Source of the DNA: a bacterium
GTDB lineage: Bacteria; Fidelibacterota; Marinisomatia; Marinisomatales; JAHJCW01
DNA: 10,300 nucleotides
Direction: 5' to 3'
Assembly (NCBI GenBank): GCA_030621275.1
Contig: JAUXHY010000023.1
Span: 1 to 10,300, forward strand
Positions 1-6,411 of the stretch are shown piece by piece. A model generated the notes under the pieces. The model did not search any database. It was not told where the DNA came from and saw only the letters and a program-made list of their open reading frames with translations. The translations under genes were made by a program, and so were the position numbers. Each line of letters begins with the position of its first letter. The first letter of the stretch is position 1.

Positions 1-201
1 GAAGAGAAGATCGTTTCACAGAAGGCAGAGGTCTGCGTCATCGGCCTGGGCTATGTCGGGTTGCCGCTGGCGGTGGCCTTCGCCGAAGTCGGTTTCCCGG
101 TGACCGGGCTGGACGTGGCCGCAGAGCGTGTGGCAGCCATCGGCTGCGGCGAAAGCTGGAGTATTGGCAATTACAAGATCGCTTGCAGTGGAATGGGCTA
201 A
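1..201 (+). CDS. Nucleotide-sugar dehydrogenase (UDP-glucose/UDP-HexNAc 6-dehydrogenase type), N-terminal fragment, partial at both ends
   Basis: Frame 1 is open from the window edge to a TAA at 199-201. Its first ~50 codons match the Rossmann NAD-binding start of the UDP-glucose/GDP-mannose dehydrogenase family. A beta strand VCVIGLGYVGLPLA carries GxGxxG (residues 15-20) and is followed by AFAEVGFPVTGLDV and ERVAAI. Full-length members are about 420-440 aa, make uronic-acid sugar nucleotides in the cytoplasm for polysaccharide synthesis, and carry a catalytic Cys far downstream. None of that is present here. Homology stops around residues 47-52 (about 141-156). The remaining codons to the stop are the SDR gene read in the wrong frame. 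The stretch is GC-rich with G/C third positions, unlike every other gene in the window. It is not a functional gene here and is probably foreign sequence joined artificially. Confidence 0.75.
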   Translation, partial: EEKIVSQKAEVCVIGLGYVGLPLAVAFAEVGFPVTGLDVAAERVAAIGCGESWSIGNYKIACSGMG

Positions 202-517
202 ATACGGCATAAGACACGTGGCAATTGCTCCGGGTCCGTTTCCAACTAAAGGTGCATGGAAACGATTAGCACCACCCGGCATGGGAATTGAGAAAAAAAT
301 GAGAGATAGAATTCCGCTTAAGAGATTTGGCGAGCATGTTGAACTAGCCAATTTGGCATCATACCTAGTTAGCGATAGTGCAAGTTATATAAATGGAGAC
401 GTAATTACTATCGATGGGGGGGAGTGGTTAAAAGGAGCTGGTGAGTTTAACGAGTTGGAAAAAGTACCAAAATTGGCGTGGAAAGCAATAAATAGAAAAG
501 TGAGAAGCAATAAATAG
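128..517 (+). CDS. SDR oxidoreductase, 2,4-dienoyl-CoA reductase-like, C-terminal fragment (5' part missing)
   Basis: This is the C-terminal half of a short-chain dehydrogenase/reductase resembling the NADPH-dependent 2,4-dienoyl-CoA reductase branch (DECR-like), which reduces dienoyl-CoA intermediates in unsaturated fatty acid breakdown. Visible landmarks are the SAAAKAG segment with the active-site Lys (codon 152-154), then TRSLAVEWAKYGIR, the cofactor-side IAPGP, the TKGAWKRL stretch typical of DECR proteins, ELANLASYLVSD, ASYINGDVITIDGGE, and a GEFNEL tail shared with animal DECR1. The Gly-rich NADPH-binding start and the upstream catalytic residues, roughly 150-160 residues, are missing. 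A GTG at 128 is open in this frame, but it lies in the GC-rich foreign segment. The upstream in-frame TGA at 101-103 confirms that the real start is absent. The family call is good. The substrate is inferred. Confidence 0.8.
   Translation: MWQPSAAAKAGVLAITRSLAVEWAKYGIRHVAIAPGPFPTKGAWKRLAPPGMGIEKKMRDRIPLKRFGEHVELANLASYLVSDSASYINGDVITIDGGEWLKGAGEFNELEKVPKLAWKAINRKVRSNK
137..157. other. Chimeric junction between GC-rich and AT-rich sequence
   Basis: Base composition changes sharply here, from GC-rich on the left to about one-third GC on the right. Left of the interval, frame 1 encodes a nucleotide-sugar dehydrogenase. Right of it, the frame beginning at 128 encodes an SDR enzyme. The stretch around 143-157 reads acceptably in both: as the IxxGES turn of the dehydrogenase and as the SAAAKAG segment of the SDR. 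The exact breakpoint is therefore hidden in a short shared sequence. The two frames are out of register, so no fusion protein results. I infer an assembly or amplification chimera, although illegitimate recombination cannot be excluded. Confidence 0.75.
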
Positions 518-558
518 TGAGATTTTTTAAGATGTGTATAAAGTAAGAAAATATATTT

Positions 559-858
559 ATGGACAAAACCACACCACTAGATAAGATTAATACCATAAAT
601 AAAAACCAATTCTCAAAAAAATTCTATATTGGTATTGGTTTGATTATTTCTAGTTTAATTATCGGTAAAATAGCTCAAGCGACTTTTATTATTTATTTTA
701 CTAATGATTTTATCCGAAAATTATCGGTGATTATTTATATTATATCGTGGTTACCGTTTATTCTTGGAATTGCATGGGCGGGTATCGAGTATGTGAATAA
801 GTATAATAGATTTTTTACCATTAAATACTATCGTGATAAAATCAAAAGTAATAAGTAA
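559..858 (+). CDS. Small two-helix membrane protein, unknown function
   Basis: A 99-residue protein that I do not recognise. The N-terminal ~20 residues are polar and Lys/Asn-rich. Hydrophobic stretches at about residues 22-47 and 54-76 look like two transmembrane helices, and the basic C-terminal tail (YYRDKIKSNK) suggests both ends face the cytoplasm. It starts 41 bases after the SDR stop. No clear Shine-Dalgarno sequence precedes the ATG. Its TAA stop overlaps the ATG of the AEC permease by one base (TAATG), so the two are probably co-transcribed and translationally coupled. It could be a small partner of that permease, but only the gene arrangement supports this. Its base composition matches the neighbouring AT-rich genes, which favours a real gene. 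Confidence 0.7.
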   Translation: MDKTTPLDKINTINKNQFSKKFYIGIGLIISSLIIGKIAQATFIIYFTNDFIRKLSVIIYIISWLPFILGIAWAGIEYVNKYNRFFTIKYYRDKIKSNK

Positions 859-1805
859 TGGCTAACACTTTATTCATTATAAATACTGTTAGTCCAATAT
901 TCTTAATTGTGATTTTGGGATGGGTGTTGCGCAAGATTGGCGTAATTCAAGAAGAATTTATACGGCAGTCAACTAAATTTGTGTTTAATGTTACACTACC
1001 AGTATTGATATTCTTGAAATTGGCTACAGTGGACTTCAGCACTATATTCGATAGTAAAATTATCATTTTAGTTTATAGTTGTATATTTATTGTATTCTTC
1101 CTTAGTTGGTTACTTGCGAAGATATTTATCACAAAAGGAAATGGAAGAGGAGTATTTATACAAGGTGGATTTAGACCGAATAATGTAATTATCGGTTTAG
1201 CGTTAATAATGAATATCTTTGGCGAAGATGCTGTATCCAGAACAGTAATGATATTAACATTTTTAGTTCCTTTAGATAATATATTATCTGTTATCGCCTT
1301 AACAATTTCTGACCGACAGAATAAGCGAAGTAAAGCTCTAACTGAAATGATTAAGTCAATTGCGTTGAATCCTGTGATAATTGCAGCAATAGTAGCAATT
1401 ATTATTTCTTTATTACGAGTTCCGATACCAAGAGTATTGATTAGTACGGGCAACTATGTGGCTGCAATTACACTTCCGTTAGCTTTGATTGGTGTTGGAG
1501 GAACATTACGAATAAAGTATTTAAGGCAAACATCATTCATAACCTTGGGAGCATCAATAGTAAAATTATTAGTTGCACCGATAGTAGCTACTATAATCGG
1601 TGTTAGCATCGGCTATACAGGTACGGACTTAGGGATTATTTTTATATTATTTGCCTGTCCAACTGCAATAGTGAGTTATATTTTAGCAGAAGCAATGACA
1701 ACACACGGAGAAATAGCAGGCAATATAGTACTAACAACTACACTTGCATCATCAATTATTATTCCAATCGGATTGATGCTTTTAACTTATCTAAATCTGC
1801 TCTAA
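858..1805 (+). CDS. AEC (auxin efflux carrier) family permease
   Basis: A 315-residue inner-membrane protein of the AEC transporter family (bile/arsenite/riboflavin transporter fold), whose bacterial members export or import small organic anions such as malate or malonate. Length and layout fit: about ten hydrophobic segments (roughly residues 11-30, 40-58, 68-90, 108-121, 125-150, 167-187, 198-216, 228-250, 258-277, 286-311) in two five-helix halves. Family landmarks include LPVLIF (47-52), the conserved Asn in FRPNNVIIGLAL, NP at 171-172 opening the second half, LPLALIGVGGTL (206-216) and CPTAIVSYILAEAM (267-280) with its helix-breaking Pro. The substrate cannot be read from the sequence. 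The start overlaps the preceding small membrane gene as TAATG and lacks its own Shine-Dalgarno sequence, suggesting coupled translation. The stop directly abuts the stop of the convergent DUF5916 gene. Confidence 0.9.
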   Translation: MANTLFIINTVSPIFLIVILGWVLRKIGVIQEEFIRQSTKFVFNVTLPVLIFLKLATVDFSTIFDSKIIILVYSCIFIVFFLSWLLAKIFITKGNGRGVFIQGGFRPNNVIIGLALIMNIFGEDAVSRTVMILTFLVPLDNILSVIALTISDRQNKRSKALTEMIKSIALNPVIIAAIVAIIISLLRVPIPRVLISTGNYVAAITLPLALIGVGGTLRIKYLRQTSFITLGASIVKLLVAPIVATIIGVSIGYTGTDLGIIFILFACPTAIVSYILAEAMTTHGEIAGNIVLTTTLASSIIIPIGLMLLTYLNLL

Positions 1806-4460
1806 TTATTTACCGAACCAGTAGGTTACCTTAAGTGCAAAAACATTGTCGGCATCTGCTTGAAATAGATTTTTAATATCTCTGTTAAAGTCAAATATTC
1901 CAGGATTTTGTGTATCAGAACCATTACGAGTCCAAACTAAATAAAGTGTTGACCCCGGACGAAATTCCCAGCGCAGTACTGCACTACCGATCAATGCTTT
2001 ATAATTAAAGTCGGGGTTATCGACATAAAATTCATCGCTGTCATCTCCACCGGTTGGATCTAAAGTATAGCCGTCTTCATCTTCAATAATTGTTGAACTA
2101 TTATCAACTCCATATTCCCAAAAATCGTATGATTTAGGCTTTGCAAATTCTTTGAAATGTGAATAGGAACCTACGGTCATATATGGTTGAACATATGCTT
2201 GAAATGATAATTTAGGCGTAAAAGTATAATCTATGCGGAATTCCGTGGCAAAAGTTTCCCTGTCCATTTGCGCAACGATGTAACGATTTCCATACATAGC
2301 AGTTGCATTTTCATCTTCCCAAGCGCCAACATATTGATCAATGCTATGGGTTACAGAATATTCCGGCTCAATTTGTAACCGAATTTGAGAGCCAATATTT
2401 AATGAAAAGCCGGGATTGATTGAATGATCGTAGGAGTTGTTATCTCCTGTCCAGTATTCAAAACTCAGGTCATAGCGGAAGTCTTTCCTGCTGTCAGAAT
2501 CTACACTCAAGCGACTGAAAAAACCACCGGGAGAATTCACCATAGGTCCGCCGCGGAGTTTATTATCGCTAAGTGTTTGTGGTCCGATTCCGGTTACGAA
2601 ATGCGCGCTCCAATAATTTTGGAATTGGTAATATCCAAGCAGGAAAGTCATTTGATTGATAATATCACCATTGAAATTATAATTCACAGAATGGGCAGTG
2701 TTAAGGTTCGCAAAGCGAAATATTTTACCAGGTTTCAACCATTTATATCCACCGGCAATTGTGTAATTAATGCGATCAGTGCCAAAATTCAGACCTAAAT
2801 CATTGATCTCGAAACCCGGAGAGGTAAATCCCAGTGAGATGTTGACATTGACATTTCCGGTTTCTTTATTTAGTATGGCGCGTCCGGAATAACCACGCAT
2901 TTTGGTCATATTTTCATCAAGTTCTAAATGGTCTGCATCTGGTCGTTGAAAATAATGACTGGAATTCTTCTGTAAACTTAGCATTCTTTCTTTAGAACCG
3001 CTTACTTCTGTCATTCCTGCCCATGCTCCTATTACCCAATCTTTATCTTCATTTAGAAACGTCCAGCCATCTAAACCAAATGCAAGTGCGTTATCAGAAA
3101 GAATTTCGCGCAGCGATTGGTCGTCGAAGTTTCGATAAACATAGGTTCCCATAAATCCTAAACCCTGCAAACCATCATTGAATTCTTTTTGACTGCGGAT
3201 TAAATTAAATGATGTGAGCGGTTCAACCTCGGTTGTGGATTCTTCACCATTGGTTTTTACGCGCGCGAATTCGCGATTGGTCAGCGCGGAGAATCCGCCG
3301 ATAGACCAATTGCCGGGTAATTTTCCGCTTAGTTTAGTAGCGCCAATGATTGAAGTTGCGCTTGGTTGATCAACCCAGTCACCATCGGCCCAGCCATGTG
3401 GCGCAGCACCGATACGGCGCGAATAAAAGAAACTTGGTGCATTCCAATTAAAATTCCACTGACTTGTAGGTCCACCGCGACCAAAACCGAAAATGCTGGC
3501 GCCTTCAATGAAAAAGGGACGTTTTTCCTGATAATATGTTTCATAAGCCGTTAGATTTATGACGGAAGGGTCAGCTTCAACCTGACCAAAATCCGGATTG
3601 ATTGTAGCATCTAAAGTTATATTATTCCCGATACCAACTTTGAGGTCGGTACCAATATTCACATTGGAATCTTTTCCATTGTAAAACGGATTATCTTCTT
3701 TGGATTTTAGAGAACTATAATTACCGGTTACATATGGCAATACCTCCATTCTTTTTGGAGGGCTGATGTTTTTAATACCATATAAAGTAGGGAAATGTGA
3801 CGCTGTTCCGGATACATCGCGTGGTACATGTTGAAAGTTTGTATCTTCTGCGCGGCGATGAATATTACGCGCTACATGAAATCCCATAATTACTTCATCT
3901 GATTCATTAAATCGTAATTGTGAAAATGGTATGCGCATTTCAGCCGTCCAGCCCTGTTCATCGATAAGTGTTTTTCCATCCCAAATACCGTCCCAGGCAG
4001 TATCAAATTGACTATCGTTTTGTAATGTGCCGTCGAAAATTGTACTCATAGGATTGATAATAAAAAAGAATCCAGAGCGGTTGTCATTATATGAATCTAT
4101 AACAACTCCAAATTGGTCAGATAATTCATAACCGGTATCTCGACGTCCCAACCGTGCTACTATCGAATCAGGACTGCTATCGTACATTCTGGCACCGACG
4201 TAAATTGCGTTATTGTCGTAACCAACCCAAAACTCGGTTTGTTCACTAGCAAGTTCACCATTATTTGGAACGTATTGAAAAAAAGTAGTATTTGTAGGTG
4301 TTTCATAAAGCGATTCATCTAATATACCATCAATATCTAGTGGCTTTTCTAATCTTACGGCCGTTATTTCTCTGTTTCGATAGTCTTCTGGATTAAAGGC
4401 TTCGGTTTGAGCTTGAACAGAAATTGTAATAATGATAATAATGAATAAAAATTTGCGCAT
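1806..4460 (-). CDS. DUF5916 outer-membrane beta-barrel protein with N-terminal CBM9-like domain
   Basis: An 884-residue exported protein. Residues 1-17 form a signal peptide (Arg-Lys start, long Ile-rich core, probable cleavage after SVQA). Residues ~35-230 resemble the carbohydrate-binding family 9-like domain (LEKPLDIDGILDESLYE, then EFWVGYDNNAIYVGARMYD). The rest matches DUF5916, with signature NPDFGQVEADPSVINLTAYE (288-307) and EKRPFFIEG (312-320), followed by alternating aromatic/polar strands ending in VTYWFGK, as expected of an outer-membrane barrel. The family is widespread in the FCB group. Its function is not established, although surface glycan binding or transport is often supposed. 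I chose the ATG at 4458-4460 because it opens the signal peptide and follows AGAGGAAC at good spacing. A longer frame starting at 4502 would place 14 polar residues before the signal peptide. It ends flush against the convergent AEC gene. Confidence 0.9.
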   Translation of the reverse strand: MRKFLFIIIIITISVQAQTEAFNPEDYRNREITAVRLEKPLDIDGILDESLYETPTNTTFFQYVPNNGELASEQTEFWVGYDNNAIYVGARMYDSSPDSIVARLGRRDTGYELSDQFGVVIDSYNDNRSGFFFIINPMSTIFDGTLQNDSQFDTAWDGIWDGKTLIDEQGWTAEMRIPFSQLRFNESDEVIMGFHVARNIHRRAEDTNFQHVPRDVSGTASHFPTLYGIKNISPPKRMEVLPYVTGNYSSLKSKEDNPFYNGKDSNVNIGTDLKVGIGNNITLDATINPDFGQVEADPSVINLTAYETYYQEKRPFFIEGASIFGFGRGGPTSQWNFNWNAPSFFYSRRIGAAPHGWADGDWVDQPSATSIIGATKLSGKLPGNWSIGGFSALTNREFARVKTNGEESTTEVEPLTSFNLIRSQKEFNDGLQGLGFMGTYVYRNFDDQSLREILSDNALAFGLDGWTFLNEDKDWVIGAWAGMTEVSGSKERMLSLQKNSSHYFQRPDADHLELDENMTKMRGYSGRAILNKETGNVNVNISLGFTSPGFEINDLGLNFGTDRINYTIAGGYKWLKPGKIFRFANLNTAHSVNYNFNGDIINQMTFLLGYYQFQNYWSAHFVTGIGPQTLSDNKLRGGPMVNSPGGFFSRLSVDSDSRKDFRYDLSFEYWTGDNNSYDHSINPGFSLNIGSQIRLQIEPEYSVTHSIDQYVGAWEDENATAMYGNRYIVAQMDRETFATEFRIDYTFTPKLSFQAYVQPYMTVGSYSHFKEFAKPKSYDFWEYGVDNSSTIIEDEDGYTLDPTGGDDSDEFYVDNPDFNYKALIGSAVLRWEFRPGSTLYLVWTRNGSDTQNPGIFDFNRDIKNLFQADADNVFALKVTYWFGK

Positions 4461-4462
4461 TT

Positions 4463-4470
4463 GTTCCTCT
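4463..4470 (-). promoter_or_regulatory. Shine-Dalgarno site deciding the DUF5916 start
   Basis: On the minus strand AGAGGAAC lies just upstream of the ATG at 4460, with the AGGA core about 5 bases from it. It selects the ATG that opens the signal peptide over the upstream in-frame start at 4502. Confidence 0.7.
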
Positions 4471-4474
4471 AGAA

Positions 4475-4502
4475 AATTTAGTTGTAAATATATCTTTGAC
4501 AA
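4475..4502 (-). promoter_or_regulatory. Possible promoter for the DUF5916 gene
   Basis: In the 96-base gap between the 87-aa gene and the DUF5916 gene, the minus strand has TTGTCA (4502-4497), a 16-base spacer, and TAAATT (4480-4475). These resemble sigma-70 -35 and -10 boxes. Such matches are common by chance in AT-rich DNA, the leader would be very short, and FCB bacteria often use a different promoter consensus. I see no GC-rich hairpin with a T-run terminator in this gap, so read-through from the upstream operon is equally possible. Confidence 0.25.
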
Positions 4503-4556
4503 AAAATATTGTAAAAGGTTGTCTTATTAATTATATATAAAATTAAAGGGAATTAT

Positions 4557-4820
4557 TTAGAATATTTTGGTTAATAAAGCATGTATGTGATGGTATAAGA
4601 TACTGTAGAGAATTAATAGAAATGGGATAGTTATTCCTACAAATAAAAATGGGCTTAGTCGTATTTCTTCGGCGAAAGGATTATCTTTTTGTTTATTATT
4701 GTACCAATTTTTAAATATCAAAAAACTCAGATTAGCTAAATACGCAGACATCCCCAAAATTATTAATAAAGATAAAAACTCAATAAAACCTAAAGAATTT
4801 AACCAATAACCAAATTTCAT
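4557..4820 (-). CDS. Small two-helix membrane protein, unknown function
   Basis: An 87-residue protein that I do not recognise. Hydrophobic stretches at about residues 12-36 and 57-77 should span the membrane twice. They flank a polar loop of about 20 residues (KNWYNNKQKDNPFAEEIR) containing a NPFAEE motif. The ATG at 4820-4818 follows AAGGAAC at good spacing, so translation is well supported. It begins 12 bases after the stop of the ROK kinase gene, so it is almost certainly the third gene of the Nudix-ROK operon. A role linked to sugar uptake or signalling is possible but rests only on position. It shares the two-helix layout of the 99-aa protein at 559-858, but I see no real sequence similarity between them. 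Confidence 0.75.
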   Translation of the reverse strand: MKFGYWLNSLGFIEFLSLLIILGMSAYLANLSFLIFKNWYNNKQKDNPFAEEIRLSPFLFVGITIPFLLILYSILYHHIHALLTKIF

Positions 4821-4824
4821 AATT

Positions 4825-4832
4825 GTTCCTTT
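4825..4832 (-). promoter_or_regulatory. Shine-Dalgarno site of the 87-aa membrane protein gene
   Basis: Minus-strand AAAGGAAC lies between the ROK kinase stop (4833-4835) and the ATG at 4820, with the AGGA core about 6 bases from the start. It supports this small gene being translated. Confidence 0.65.
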
Positions 4833-5720
4833 TTATAAATATGCTGCACCAAAAACACCGGCAGAATCACCTAATTTATTCTTTAAAATTGGTGTATCTA
4901 TTTCATTACTGAAAACATTTTTGTAAACCGATTTAATACCTTCATCATATAAAAAAGGAATGTTTGATACACCACCGCCCAATACAATAGCATCGGGGTC
5001 TAAAATATCTATTACATTTGCTAATGCTATTCCAAAATTAGTGATCAATTCTCGTTTCCATTTTAAATATAATTTTTCTTTATTCTTTGGTAGTTGTTCT
5101 GCTTTAGCGATGATATTCTGTAAGGATTGAGTTTCGCCAGTTAATTCTGTCCAACGTTTTTCCAAAGATGGTCCGCTAATGTAAGTTTCTACACAACCTT
5201 TTCTGCCACAATAGCAGTTTTTGCCATTGGGGTATAAAGTATGATGTCCCCATTCACCTGCAATAGCCATTCGCCCTTGATGAACTTTCCCATTAATCAC
5301 AATGCCTCCGCCAACCCCAGTGCCAATAATTACGCCAAATACTACATTACATTCTTTTGCAGCGCCTAATTTTGCTTCAGCGATTGCAAAACAATTAGCA
5401 TCATTATCCATCTTGATTGTACAATTAATTTTAGATTCAATATCTTCCTTAAATGGTTTCCCAATTAAACAAACCGTGTTGCTGTTTTTTATTTTTCCGG
5501 TATGGGGAGATATTGCACCTGGTGTACAAATACCAACTGTAGTATCAGTTTTAGACATTACTTGTAAATCTGTAATTAGATTTACGATTTCATTGACTAT
5601 ATATTTATAACCGTTGTCTCTGTTGGTGGGAACTCGTTTGCGCTCTAGTGTATTCCCGAATTTATCGAGCAATATCCCTTCAATTTTTGTACCGCCTAAA
5701 TCTATGCCAATACGGTTCAT
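4833..5720 (-). CDS. ROK family sugar kinase, Mak-like (fructokinase/glucokinase)
   Basis: A 295-residue cytoplasmic kinase of the ROK family, which phosphorylates hexoses with ATP. The N-terminal phosphate-binding loop is IGIDLGGTKIEG (4-15). GICTPGAISPHTGKIKNSN (63-81) resembles E. coli Mak. The DNDAN motif holds the catalytic Asp (about D107), GTGVGGGI (133-140) is the second nucleotide loop, and GEWGHH (155-160) is the sugar-contacting motif. CYCGRKGC (169-176), with the nearby His, forms the ROK structural zinc site. LDPDAIVLGGG (240-250) follows, and GDSAGVFGAAYL closes the protein. There is no N-terminal helix-turn-helix, so it is a kinase and not a ROK repressor. Glucose, fructose or mannose cannot be told apart by eye. 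I start it at 5720, where ATG overlaps the Nudix stop as ATGA. An upstream in-frame start at 5777 would add 19 unrelated residues. Confidence 0.9.
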   Translation of the reverse strand: MNRIGIDLGGTKIEGILLDKFGNTLERKRVPTNRDNGYKYIVNEIVNLITDLQVMSKTDTTVGICTPGAISPHTGKIKNSNTVCLIGKPFKEDIESKINCTIKMDNDANCFAIAEAKLGAAKECNVVFGVIIGTGVGGGIVINGKVHQGRMAIAGEWGHHTLYPNGKNCYCGRKGCVETYISGPSLEKRWTELTGETQSLQNIIAKAEQLPKNKEKLYLKWKRELITNFGIALANVIDILDPDAIVLGGGVSNIPFLYDEGIKSVYKNVFSNEIDTPILKNKLGDSAGVFGAAYL

Positions 5721-6346
5721 AAAATTGTCCCTAAACAATCCCGAAACTCCGATAGTATCATCGCTGTTGCGCCCCAAACTTTATACTCACCAAATTGAAA
5801 GAATGGGACATCTACTGGAAATTTTCTAATTGTCCATAATTCAGTAAGTTGATTGACAGGGTCCATTAATTCTGATATAGAAGCTGTGAAAACGTTATTT
5901 ACTTCATTTGGGTTAGGTGTAATATTGGGTTTTTCTGTTATATATCCTATAAATGGATGAATCATATAACCTGTCACTTTTACAAATAGTGGAGTAAGTT
6001 CACAGATAATTTTGGTTTTATTAGCAGGAATGCCAATTTCTTCCTCTGTTTCTCTAATTGCTGTTTCGTGTAAATGTTCACCATTTTCCCATGAACCACC
6101 CGGCAATGATATTTGTCCTTTATGATGTTGTACTTCATTAGTACGTTTTGTAAGAATAAAATAAATATCATTTTTATAAGGATATAACAATATCAATACT
6201 GCGGAGGGAATAGCATGTTCAACTGATTTTGGAAATGTAACATCCACTCGTGATTTTGGTAACATCTTGTTTTGAGCTGTTTCACCGGGCAGATCATCTT
6301 GGCAATGGATTCTCAGTTTTTCTATTAGTGTATTAATATCAATCAT
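5717..6346 (-). CDS. Nudix hydrolase, coenzyme A pyrophosphatase type (NudL/PCD1-like)
   Basis: A 209-residue Nudix enzyme. The Nudix box GX5EX7REUXEEXGU is intact at residues 84-106 (G84, E90, R98-E99, E102-E103, G105) and supplies the metal-binding glutamates. Immediately before it, LTKRTNEVQHHKGQISLPGG (65-84) matches the extra motif of the CoA-pyrophosphatase subgroup, which splits CoA or its derivatives into 3',5'-ADP and phosphopantetheine. The length is typical of that group. The enzyme is predicted to be cytoplasmic. It is the first gene of a minus-strand operon, and its TGA overlaps the ROK kinase start by 4 bases. The ATG at 6346 has no clear Shine-Dalgarno sequence, and a TATAAT lies about 10 bases upstream. 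CoA specificity is inferred from the motif and could instead be another nucleoside diphosphate derivative. Confidence 0.88.
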   Translation of the reverse strand: MIDINTLIEKLRIHCQDDLPGETAQNKMLPKSRVDVTFPKSVEHAIPSAVLILLYPYKNDIYFILTKRTNEVQHHKGQISLPGGSWENGEHLHETAIRETEEEIGIPANKTKIICELTPLFVKVTGYMIHPFIGYITEKPNITPNPNEVNNVFTASISELMDPVNQLTELWTIRKFPVDVPFFQFGEYKVWGATAMILSEFRDCLGTIL

Positions 6347-6411
6347 ATTTGTAATATTATAATAGTTAAAATTATCAATAATTATACTAAAGTGAGAATA
6401 ACTGTCTACAT
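6347..6411. promoter_or_regulatory. Divergent promoter region between the Nudix and HAD genes
   Basis: These 65 bases separate two divergently transcribed genes, so both promoters should lie here. ATTATAAT at 6356-6363 reads as TATAAT on both strands: 6358-6363 on +, 6361-6356 on minus. A further TATACT occurs on + at 6383-6388. I found no convincing -35 box at 17 bases for any of them. Neither gene has a Shine-Dalgarno sequence. The divergence makes promoter activity likely, but the exact boxes are guesses. Confidence 0.45.

Noticed and set aside
16..351. Minus-strand open frame of 111 codons crossing the left junction
   Set aside because: It runs antisense through two recognisable partial genes and crosses the chimeric join. 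Its protein has no recognisable motif.
416..422. Run of seven G bases as a possible phase-variation tract
   Set aside because: It encodes the conserved Gly-Gly of the SDR DGGE motif (GGG GGG G). The run is short, lies late in a gene that is already truncated, and there is no sign of switching.
1073..1453. Minus-strand open frame inside the AEC permease gene
   Set aside because: It is the antisense shadow of a well-supported membrane protein gene. Its Ile-rich content simply reflects the antisense of AT-rich hydrophobic codons.
1814..1827. Short AACC/GGTT inverted repeat at the AEC-DUF5916 convergent end
   Set aside because: The stem is only four base pairs with no T-run on either strand, which is too weak to call a terminator.
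2424..2798. Plus-strand open frame inside the DUF5916 gene
   Set aside because: It lies wholly within the coding region of a strongly supported gene on the other strand and has no recognisable domain or start signal.
4527..4546. TTAATT/AATTAA inverted repeat downstream of the 87-aa gene
   Set aside because: The arms are six bases of pure A/T with no G-C pair. Such repeats are expected by chance in DNA this AT-rich.
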